64,000 bases of DNA from Brevundimonas albigilva (GTDB lineage Bacteria > Pseudomonadota > Alphaproteobacteria > Caulobacterales > Caulobacteraceae). The notes below the pieces were generated by a model, which was given only the letters and a program-made list of their open reading frames with translations, did no database searches and was not told the origin of the DNA. Shown here piece by piece: positions 54,667 to 62,662 of this stretch. Numbering within the stretch: the stretch's first letter is position 1; each line of letters starts with the position of its first letter. The DNA lies in contig NZ_CP097298.1 in assembly GCF_023503965.1 (NCBI RefSeq), forward strand, positions 372,001 through 436,000, given 5' to 3'. The position numbers and the translations under genes are program-made.

Positions 54667-55484
54667 TCAGCCCGACAACGCCGGACTGGTCAGGTGGTGC
54701 AGCGCCACCGCGCTGGTCGCCGCCACATTCAATGAATCGAAGCCGCCCTTCATGGGTATGCCCACCGGCCGGCAGCGCGCGATCACCGACGTCGGCAGTC
54801 CTGGGCCTTCGGTCCCCAACAGCACGGCGACGGGTCCCTGGCGCCGAAAGCCGGCCAAGGTTTCCCTGGCCGAGGGCGTGAAGGCCAGGACTTCCACGCC
54901 GGCCGCATGCAGCCGGTCAAGGATCGCTTCCAGCGGTTCGCCCGTCGTCATCGGCGTGCGCAGCACGGCCCCGACCGAGACGCGGATGGCCTTGCGGTAG
55001 AAGGGATCGCAACAGCGGTCATCCAGCAGCACCGCCCGCGCCCCGAACGCGGCGGCGTTGCGAAACAGTCCGCCCATATTGTCGTGATTGCCGATTCCCG
55101 CGGCCACGACGAAGACATCGTCGGCCGCGACGCGCGAAATCGCCGCCGCACGCTGGCCGCCCTCGGGCTTTTCACCCAGCGCCAGTATCCCCGGTGAAGC
55201 GGAAAGCCGGCGATCCGGTCCAGCACAGGCTGACTGGCGCAATAGACGGCGGCGCCGTCCGGCCACGCGGCGATCAGGTCCGCTAGCGCGCCGATCCGCT
55301 TGTCCGCCACAAGCAGGGCCTGCGGACGGCACAGCGAGGCGGATGACGCCAGCACGCGCACCACCACCTCCCCTTCGGCGATGAACAGGCCCTGGCGACC
55401 GGTCAGATCCCGCTCCCTGATGTCGCGAAACGGGGCGACGCGCGGATCGTCGGGGTCTGTGATGGAGATCGGATGATTTTGCAC
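54667..55484 (-). CDS. SpoU/TrmH family RNA 2'-O-methyltransferase (frameshifted)
   Basis: A 272-residue SPOUT methyltransferase when corrected. N-terminal substrate domain: DPDDPRVAPFRDIRERDL and LFIAEGEVVVRVLASS. The C-terminal knot has GIGNHDNMGGLFRNAAAFG, VGAVLRTP, VAVLLGTEGPGLP and IPMKGGFDSLNVAATSAVAL, the three SpoU motifs. The two parts are in different frames, joined by adding one base to the run 55189-55192. GTG start at 55484, with GGGGAAAA upstream. It methylates a ribose in tRNA or rRNA; the target is unknown. Confidence 0.88.
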
Positions 55485-55542
55485 ATTTTCCCCGTTGCAC
55501 GACTCGAAGCCCCGCTGCTATAGGCCCGCCTCCCGAGCATGT

Positions 55543-55617
55543 TCCGCGGTAGCTCAGTGGTAGAGCAGCCGACTGTTAATCGGCTGGTCGTAGGTTCGAA
55601 TCCTACCCGCGGAGCCA
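55543..55617 (+). tRNA. tRNA-Asn (GTT)
   Basis: A 75-nt cloverleaf. Acceptor arms TCCGCGG (55543) and CCGCGGA (55607) pair perfectly, D-arm TAGCTCAGTGGTAGAGCA, anticodon GTT at 55575-55577 within CTGTTAA, T-arm GTAGGTTCGAATCCTAC, and encoded CCA at 55615-55617. The presence of GatCAB in the window is consistent with, but does not prove, tRNA-dependent Asn formation. Confidence 0.97.
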
Positions 55618-55880
55618 CTCGGTTTTTCCCCATTTGACAATGTCATGCGTCGCGCGTTCCAGCGTCGGCGCCGGCATGAAGAGTCCACGCCGCCGGGCGA
55701 CGGACGTCGGCGGCCTTCCGCCGCCCCTTTCGTCGGACGACAAGCGGCTGCCGCCCGATTCTTTCCGCTTCGTCATTTGACGGGGGTGCGCCGGGCGGTG
55801 AATGTGTCCCGCCGATGCGATGACTCGCACCGTCGTCAAGGGCCGCGGCGCGCGGCCCGCATTCTCGGGGGAGACCAGCT

Positions 55881-57515
55881 TTGGATAGACGTCGATTTCT
55901 CGCCGCCTGCGGCATCGGGGCCGGGGGCGCCCTGCTGCCCGGCTTCGTCGGGCGCGCCATCGCCGCCGAACAACTGGTCGAACCGGTCGACGTGGCGGTC
56001 AAGAAGCGCCTGGCCGACGCCGGTCTGAGCGCCGCGACCAACGCCGGCGCCAGCTATTGCGACGTCCGCGTCGGCCGCTATCTGCGCCAGTTCATCATCA
56101 CGCGCGAAGCCAACGTCCAGAACGTGGTCAACACCGAGTCCATGGGCGTCGGCGTCCGCGTCATCGCCGACGGGGCCTGGGGCTTCGCCGCCACCAACGA
56201 GATGACCGCCGAGGCCGTCGCGAACGCCGCGCGCCTGGCCGCGGCCATCGCCCGCGCCAACACCAAGAACCAGACCGCGCCGGTCCGTCTGGCCCCGACG
56301 CGCGGCGTCGGCGAGGTCAGCTGGCGCACGCCGATCCGTCGCAACGCGATGGAGGCCCCGCTGCAGGAGAAGGTCGATCTGCTGCTGGGCGTCAACGCCG
56401 CCGCCACCAACGCCGGCGCCAGCTTCGTCAACTCGATGATGTTCCTGGTCAACGAGCAGAAGTATTTCGCCAGCACCGACGGCTCCTACATCGACCAGGA
56501 CATCCACCGCATCTGGGCGCCCTTCACCGTCACGGCGATCGACCAGACGACGGGCAAGTTCCGCTCTCGCGACGGGCTGTCGGCGCCGATGGGCATGGGT
56601 CTGGAATATCTGGACGGCGATGCGGCCGACAAGATCACGGCCCCGAACGGCGTGGTCAGCTACGGCATGTCCTACGACATGACCGAGGACGCGGTCGCAG
56701 CCGCCCGCCAGGCGCGGGAGAAGCTGACGGCCGCCTCGGTCAAGCCGGGCCGCTACGACCTGGTTCTGGACCCGAACCACCTGGGCCTGACCATCCACGA
56801 GTCGGTGGGCCACCCGCTGGAGCTGGATCGGGTGCTGGGCTACGAGGCGAACTACGCCGGCACCAGCTTCGCCACCCTGGACAAGCGCGAGGCGCGCTTC
56901 CAGTACGGCAGCGAGATCGTCAACATCATGGCCGACAAGACCCAGCGCGGCAGCCTGGGCGCGGTCGGCTACGACGACGAGGGCGTCCAGACCAAGAGCT
57001 GGCCGCTGATCCAGGACGGCAAGCTGGTCGACTATCAGACCACGCGCGATCAGGCTCATATCCTGGGCAAGGACGCCTCGGACGGCTGCTCCTACGCCGA
57101 CTCCTGGTCGACGGTGCAGTTCCAGCGGATGCCCAACGTCTCGCTGCAGCCCGGCAAGACCAAGATGAGCGCCGCCGACATGATCGCCAATGTCGAGGAC
57201 GGCATCTACATCCTGGGCCGCGGTTCCTTCTCGATCGACCAGCAGCGCTACAACGCCCAGTTCGGCGGGACTCTGTTCTACGAGATCAAGAACGGCCGCA
57301 TCACCCAGCCGCTGGAAGACGTGGCCTATCAGATGCGCACGCCCGAGTTCTGGAACGCCTGCTCGGCCATCTGCGACGAAAGCGACTATCGGATGTTCGG
57401 CTCCTTCTTCGACGGCAAGGGCCAGCCCAGCCAGGTCTCGGCCGTCAGCCACGGCTCGTCGACCACGCGCTTCGACGGCATCAACGTCATCAACACCGCG
57501 CGTTCGCTCGGCTGA
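55881..57515 (+). CDS. tldD: TldD metalloprotease homologue with twin-arginine signal
   Basis: A 544-residue TldD-family protein, the zinc-protease half of the TldD/TldE heterodimer that degrades unfolded peptides and matures some RiPPs. The zinc motif HExxxH is present (TIHESVGHPLELD), with the later conserved CDESDYRMFG region. Unlike E. coli TldD it begins MDRRRFLAACGIGAGG, a Tat-type signal, and ends its leader near GRAIAAE. The start is TTG at 55881, after GGGGGAG. The tldE homologue follows 20 bases downstream, in one operon. Confidence 0.92.
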   Translation: MDRRRFLAACGIGAGGALLPGFVGRAIAAEQLVEPVDVAVKKRLADAGLSAATNAGASYCDVRVGRYLRQFIITREANVQNVVNTESMGVGVRVIADGAWGFAATNEMTAEAVANAARLAAAIARANTKNQTAPVRLAPTRGVGEVSWRTPIRRNAMEAPLQEKVDLLLGVNAAATNAGASFVNSMMFLVNEQKYFASTDGSYIDQDIHRIWAPFTVTAIDQTTGKFRSRDGLSAPMGMGLEYLDGDAADKITAPNGVVSYGMSYDMTEDAVAAARQAREKLTAASVKPGRYDLVLDPNHLGLTIHESVGHPLELDRVLGYEANYAGTSFATLDKREARFQYGSEIVNIMADKTQRGSLGAVGYDDEGVQTKSWPLIQDGKLVDYQTTRDQAHILGKDASDGCSYADSWSTVQFQRMPNVSLQPGKTKMSAADMIANVEDGIYILGRGSFSIDQQRYNAQFGGTLFYEIKNGRITQPLEDVAYQMRTPEFWNACSAICDESDYRMFGSFFDGKGQPSQVSAVSHGSSTTRFDGINVINTARSLG

Positions 57516-57535
57516 TCGGGATCGGGGACACAACA

Positions 57536-58870
57536 ATGAGCATCATGACCGAGACCGAGGCCAAGGCGATCCTGGACAAGGTGATCGCCCTGTCGACCGC
57601 CGACGAGTGCACGGCCCAGCTGAACGGCTCCATCGACGGCAACATCCGCTTCGCCCTGAACAACGTCTCGACCAGCGGCGTCGTCAGCAACACCGACCTG
57701 GCCGTTCAGGTGGCGTTCGGAAAGCGGGTCGGCGTCGCCACCATCAACGAGTTCTCCGACGAGGCCCTGGCGCGCGTGGTTCGTCGCGCCGAGGACCTGG
57801 CCAAGCTGGCGCCGGAAAACCCCGAGTTCGTGCCCGCCGTGGGTCCGCAGCAGTACCGGCCCAGCCAGACCTTCAGCGAGGCGACGGCGGCCATCACCCC
57901 CGAACAGCGCGCCGAGGTCGCCCGCGCCTCCATCGCGCCGTGCCGGGCCGAGAACCTGATCGCCGCCGGCTTCCTGCTGGATGGCCAGACCTTCGTCGCC
58001 TTCGCCAATTCGAACGGCAACTTCGGCTATCAGCGCGCCACGGGCATGGACTACACCTGCACGGTGCGGACCGCCGATGGCCGGGGTTCGGGCTGGGTCG
58101 GGCGCAACCTTCAGGATTCTAGCCGTTTCAACGCCGGCGACGACATCCAGATCGCCATGCGCAAGGCGGCGGCCTCGGCCGACGCCCAGGCGTTGGAGCC
58201 CGGCAAATACACCGTGATCCTGGAGCCGGCGGCGGCCGCCGGCCTGATCTCCTTCATGTTCAACTTCTTCGACGCCCGCCCGGCGGACGAAGGACGCAGC
58301 TTCCTGTCCAAGGCCGGCGGCGGCAACAAGCTGGGCGAGCAGGTCTATGACCCGCGCGTCAACATCTTCGCCGATCCGTGGCACGACGAGGCGCCGGTCA
58401 TGCCTTGGGACGACGAAGGCCTGCCGCGCGACCGCCTGCCCTTCGTCGAGAACGGCAAGATCGCCAACCTGATCTACTCGCGCTACTGGGCGCAGAAGCA
58501 GGGCAAGACGGCCGTGGGCCAGCCGGGCAACCTGATCATGTCCGGCGGCACGAAGTCGACCTCGGACCTGGTGCGCGAGACCGAGCGCGGCATCCTGGTG
58601 ACGCGCACCTGGTACATCCGCATGGTGGACCCGCAAACGGTGTTGCTGACGGGCCTGACCCGCGACGGCACCTTCTATATCGAGAACGGCGAGCTGAAGT
58701 ATCCGATCAAGAACTTCCGCTTCAACGAGTCGCCGGTGATCATGCTGAACAACATCGACGAATTGGGGCGGCCGGTGCGCGTGGCCGGCGACGAGTCCTC
58801 GTTCCGGATGATGATCCCGCCGATGCGTCTGCGCGACTTCACCTTCACCTCCCTGTCGGACGCGGTCTGA
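57536..58870 (+). CDS. TldE/PmbA homologue
   Basis: A 444-residue partner of TldD. It has the TldD/PmbA fold but no HExxxH, as expected for the non-catalytic TldE subunit: FGKRVGVATINEFSDEALAR, YTVILEPAAAAGLISFMFN, and the late NLIMSGGTKSTSDLVRETER and YPIKNFRFNESPVIMLNNID. It has no signal peptide or Tat motif. Start at 57536 with GGGGA upstream. If it acts with the upstream protein in the periplasm it would need to be carried out with it. Confidence 0.9.
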   Translation: MSIMTETEAKAILDKVIALSTADECTAQLNGSIDGNIRFALNNVSTSGVVSNTDLAVQVAFGKRVGVATINEFSDEALARVVRRAEDLAKLAPENPEFVPAVGPQQYRPSQTFSEATAAITPEQRAEVARASIAPCRAENLIAAGFLLDGQTFVAFANSNGNFGYQRATGMDYTCTVRTADGRGSGWVGRNLQDSSRFNAGDDIQIAMRKAAASADAQALEPGKYTVILEPAAAAGLISFMFNFFDARPADEGRSFLSKAGGGNKLGEQVYDPRVNIFADPWHDEAPVMPWDDEGLPRDRLPFVENGKIANLIYSRYWAQKQGKTAVGQPGNLIMSGGTKSTSDLVRETERGILVTRTWYIRMVDPQTVLLTGLTRDGTFYIENGELKYPIKNFRFNESPVIMLNNIDELGRPVRVAGDESSFRMMIPPMRLRDFTFTSLSDAV

Positions 58871-58877
58871 CGACGGG

Positions 58878-59591
58878 ATGGGCGGCGGTCGGCTCACCCG
58901 TGCGGACTGCCTGCGACTGCTGGCCGGCGGCGCGCTGGGCTCCCTGGTTTCAGGGCGTCCGGCCGTCGCCGCGCCGACCTACGACTTCTGGTTCACCCGT
59001 CTGCGCTACGATTCCGGCGACTGGGACGTGGACCAGCGGATGCCGTCGAACATCCTGACCTCCCTGGTCGACTACACCAACCTGCGGATCGACCCGGAGG
59101 AGCGGGTGGTGCGCCTGTCCGACCCGGCGATGCTGAGGGCGCCGTTCTGCTATCTGGCGGGACACAAGCTGGTCGAGTTCAACGCCGCCGAGGCGGCCAA
59201 TTTCGAACGCTATGTCAGGAACGGCGGCTTCGTCTTCGTCGACGACTGCAACCACGACATCGACGGCCTGTTCGCCACCTCGTTCGAGCGTCAGATGGCG
59301 AGCCTGTTCGGCGCCGACGCCCTGAACAAGCTGCCCAACGATCACGCCCTCTATCGCAGCTTCTTCCAGTTCGACGGCCCGCCGGCCACCAGCTTCGAGC
59401 TGAACGGCTGGGGCGACGACCTGGTGCACGACTATCTGAAGGGCATCGTCGTGAACGGCCGGCTGGGCGTGCTCTACAGCAACAAGGATTACGGCTGCGA
59501 GTGGGACTACGACTGGCGCAACAAGCGCTTCCTGGCCGAAGACAACACCAAGTTCGCGGTCAACATCGTGATCTACGCCCTGACCGCCTGA
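58878..59591 (+). CDS. DUF4159 family exported protein
   Basis: A 237-residue protein with an N-terminal leader (LTRADCLRLLAGGALGSLVS) and a DUF4159 domain: DFWFTRLRYDSGDWDVDQR, the glutamine-amidotransferase-like FERYVRNGGFVFVDDCNHDI, and LYSNKDYGCEWDYDWRNKRF. In many Alphaproteobacteria DUF4159 is the C-terminal part of a large BatA-type protein. Here it stands alone, seven bases after the tldE homologue and 22 bases before the MoxR gene. Function unknown. Confidence 0.85.
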   Translation: MGGGRLTRADCLRLLAGGALGSLVSGRPAVAAPTYDFWFTRLRYDSGDWDVDQRMPSNILTSLVDYTNLRIDPEERVVRLSDPAMLRAPFCYLAGHKLVEFNAAEAANFERYVRNGGFVFVDDCNHDIDGLFATSFERQMASLFGADALNKLPNDHALYRSFFQFDGPPATSFELNGWGDDLVHDYLKGIVVNGRLGVLYSNKDYGCEWDYDWRNKRFLAEDNTKFAVNIVIYALTA

Positions 59592-59613
59592 CCCCTCCCC
59601 GCCTGGAACTCCC

Positions 59614-60614
59614 ATGACCGACACGCCCAGCGAAGCCGAAATCAAGGACCGTCTCGACCAGCTCGGTCGCTGCGCCAGGCGATCGGTCAGGCCATCGTCG
59701 GTCAGGAGCAGGTGGTCGAACAGCTGCTGGTCGGCCTGCTGGCGGGCGGCCACTGTCTGATCGAGGGCGTCCCCGGCCTGGGCAAGACGCTTCTGGTGCG
59801 GACCCTGGGTCAGGCGCTGGCGCTGGACTTCCACCGCGTCCAGTTCACCCCCGACCTGATGCCCAGCGACATCCTGGGCACCGAGGTGCTGGAAGAGGAT
59901 CACGGCACGGGCCATCGGCGCTTCCGTTTCCAGCCGGGCCCGGTCTTCACCAACCTGCTGCTGGCTGACGAACTGAACCGCACCCCGCCCAAGACCCAGG
60001 CCGCGCTGCTGGAGGCGATGCAGGAGCATACCGTCAGCTACGCCGGCGTGACCCATCGGCTGGCAGAGCCCTTCTTCGTCCTGGCGACGCAGAACCCGCT
60101 GGATCAGGCGGGCACCTATCCCCTGCCGGAAGCGCAGCTCGACCGCTTTCTGCTGAACATCCGGGTCGGCTATCCGACCGCCTCCGAAGAGCGCGCCATC
60201 CTGGTCCAGACGACCGGCGCCGGCGGCGCCGAAGTCCCGCAGGTGATGCAGGGGCCGGACATCGTGGCCCTGCAGAAATGGGTGCGTCAGGTCCATGTGG
60301 GCGACGGGCTGATGGACTGGATCGTCGCCCTGGTGCGGGCCACGCGGCCGGCGCCCGACGCGCCGGCCGTCGTGCGTGACTACGTCCGCTGGGGCGCCGG
60401 TCCACGCGCGGGACAGGCCCTGATCCTGGCGTGCAAGGCCCGCGCCCTGCTGCACGGGCGTCTGGCCGCGACGCGCGAGGACGTCCTGGCCCTGGCCGCG
60501 CCAGTGATGCGCCACCGCATCCTGCTGTCCTTCGCCGCCGAGGCCGAGGCCAAGAGCGCCGACGCCGTCATCGCGGACCTGCTGACGACCCTGCCCGCCC
60601 CCGCCTCGGACTGA
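59614..60614 (+). CDS. MoxR family AAA+ ATPase (frameshifted)
   Basis: A 333-residue AAA+ ATPase when corrected, of the MoxR chaperone type that activates metal or envelope proteins. Walker A GVPGLGKT, Walker B LLLADELNRTPPKTQAALLE, sensor-1 FFVLATQNPLDQAGTYPLPE and the C-terminal lid are intact. The first ~18 codons from ATG 59614 are in another frame; adding one G at about 59664-59667 gives QLGSLRQAIGQAIVGQEQVV. It stands directly before a DUF58 gene, the classic MoxR-DUF58 pair. Confidence 0.9.
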
Positions 60615-60621
60615 GGCGCCG

Positions 60622-61509
60622 ATGTCGCCGCTCGACCTGCCTGCCGATCTGCGCAGCCGCCTGCGGCGGCTGTCGCTGACGCCGCGTCGGCCGGCGATGC
60701 TGTCCGCGGCCGGCCAGCACGACAGCCGCAATCGCGGGGGCGGGTTGGAGTTCGCCCAGTATCGGCCCTACGAGCGCGGCGACGACCTGCGCCGGATCGA
60801 CTGGAAGCTCTACGCCCGGTCGGACCGCTTCTTCGTACGCGACGCCGAACGCGAGAGCCCGGTGGCGATCTGGATCGTGCTGGACGCCAGCGCCTCCATG
60901 AGCCAGGCGGACCTGGCGACGCCGCTGTGGAGCCGGTTCGACGCCGCACGCCGCCTGGCCGCCAGCCTGATCCAGGTGGCTCTGCAACAGGGCGACTGCT
61001 TCGGCCTGATGGTCGCCTCGGCCGGCGCGCCCGTCGTCATCGAACCGGGCGCCGGCGCGCGCCATCGCGACCGGCTGTCGTTGGCGCTGGCCCCGCTTCA
61101 ACCCGGGGGTGTCGCCCACTGGACGCGCGATGTGGCGGTGTTGGGCCAGCGTCTGGGCCCAAGCGATCTGATCCTGTTTCTGAGCGACGGGTTCGACGAA
61201 GACTGCGTCGCCGGGGCCGAACGGCTGGCCGCCTCCGGTCGCGACGTCGCCCTGATCCAGATCCTGACCGCCGACGAACGGGACTTCCCCTTCGACGACG
61301 GCTATCGCTTCGAGGATCCCGAGTCTGACGGCCATGTGGTCGGCGACGGACGCGCCCTGCGCGCCGGCTATCTGGCCCGCATGGCCGAGGCGCGGGCCGC
61401 CCTGGTCGCCCGCCTGGACGCCCACGGCGTGCGCCACGCCCTTCATGTGGTCGACGAGCCGGCGGACCGTCCCATACAGGCCCTGTTCCGCGAGGCGACG
61501 CGGTCATGA
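60622..61509 (+). CDS. DUF58 domain protein (VWA-like)
   Basis: A 295-residue protein typical of MoxR neighbours. The conserved core GGLEFAQYRPYERGDDLRRI and DWKLYARSDRFFVRDAERE of DUF58 is followed by a VWA-like region with a MIDAS-type motif WIVLDASASMS and LFLSDGFDEDC. It probably binds metal and acts with MoxR in assembling an envelope or metalloenzyme complex. Its 3' end overlaps the next gene by four bases (ATGA). Confidence 0.9.
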   Translation: MSPLDLPADLRSRLRRLSLTPRRPAMLSAAGQHDSRNRGGGLEFAQYRPYERGDDLRRIDWKLYARSDRFFVRDAERESPVAIWIVLDASASMSQADLATPLWSRFDAARRLAASLIQVALQQGDCFGLMVASAGAPVVIEPGAGARHRDRLSLALAPLQPGGVAHWTRDVAVLGQRLGPSDLILFLSDGFDEDCVAGAERLAASGRDVALIQILTADERDFPFDDGYRFEDPESDGHVVGDGRALRAGYLARMAEARAALVARLDAHGVRHALHVVDEPADRPIQALFREATRS

Positions 61510-62662
61510 GCCCGGCCCTGCTCGCGCCCTTCGCCCTCGTCGCCCTGGCGGCGCTGGCGATCCCCGTCGTCATCCACATCGCCCGGCGAACCCAGACGCG
61601 CACGGTCGCCTTCGCCGCCCTGCGCTGGCTGAAGCGCGATCCCAGGTACCGCCGACGCCTTCGGATCGACGAACGGCGGCTGCTGGCCGCCCGATTGGCG
61701 CTGCTGGCCGCGATCGTCCTGGGCCTGGCCCAGCCCGTGCTGCGCGGCCTGGCCGACGACCGTCCGGTCTTCGCCGTCGCCCCTGGCGTGGACCCGGCCC
61801 GCCTGCCCGCGCCGCGACAGGACAACGCCCGGCGGATCTGGCTGGCCCCTGGCTTTCCGTCTCTCGACAACGCCCCGCCGACAGGAGGCGAGGGTCAGGA
61901 CCTCGTCAGCCTGATCCGGCAACTGGACGCCGACCTTCCCCAGGGGACGCCGCTGGAACTGGTCGCGCCGTCGGTCCTGGACGGCGTCGATGCGGAACGC
62001 CCGCGCCTGTCGCGGGCGGTCGCATGGCGCGTGGCGGATCCCGCCCCCGCATCGGCGCCGGCTTCCTCCCCGCCGCCCCGCCTCACGGTCCGCTACGCCC
62101 CGGATGCGGAACGCCAGGCCCGGTTTTTCCGGGCCGCCGTCTCGGCCTGGACGGCGCCGGACCTGCGGCCCGCCTTCGACGCCGCCTCGACCGACAAGGC
62201 GCTGGGCGCCGACCCCGGCGCGCTGGTGTGGCTGGCGGCCGGCGCTCCGTCCGCCGAGGTCGTCGCCTGGATCCGCGCCGGGGGCGTGGCCCTTCTGTCC
62301 TCCGACGCCGTCCTGCCGTTCGAAGGCGAGGCCGTCGCCGCCTGGCGCGACGACGCCGGCGCGCCCTTGGCGATGCAGGGCCTGGTCGGCAAGGGGCGGG
62401 TCGTGCATCTGACGCGGCCGCTGACGCCGTCGGCCATGCCCGCCGTGGCCCAGGCCGACTTTCCCGACGCGCTTTGGCGGCTGCTGGCGCCGTCGCCGCA
62501 GCCCGCGCGCGTCGCCGCCGTCGATCACGCCCCGCTGACGGGGGGCCGGCTCCTCGGCTTCCGGCCGTGGACGCAAGACCCTGGCTGGCTGTGCTCGTCG
62601 CCCTGCTGTTCGCGGTCGAGCGCTGGCTCGCCACCCGCCGACGTCGAGCGGTCGCGCCATGA
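61506..62662 (+). CDS. BatA N-terminal domain membrane protein (frameshifted)
   Basis: A 385-residue protein when corrected. It begins with the BatA N-terminal hairpin (LLAPFALVALAALAIPVVIHI, in part; TQTRTVAFAALRWLKRDPRY; LLAARLALLAAIVLGLAQPV). A periplasmic amidotransferase-like part (ALVWLAAGAPSAEVVAWIRA, GGVALLSSD) and a final membrane helix (PWLAVLVALLFAVERWLATR) in another frame follow. The break lies at about 62538-62575; one added base restores it. It lacks the VWA and DUF4159 parts that larger homologues carry. Confidence 0.8.

Noticed and set aside
54533-55617. tRNA-Cys and tRNA-Asn as integration sites for a mobile element
   Set aside because: No integrase, direct repeat of a tRNA 3' end or composition change is found beside either tRNA.
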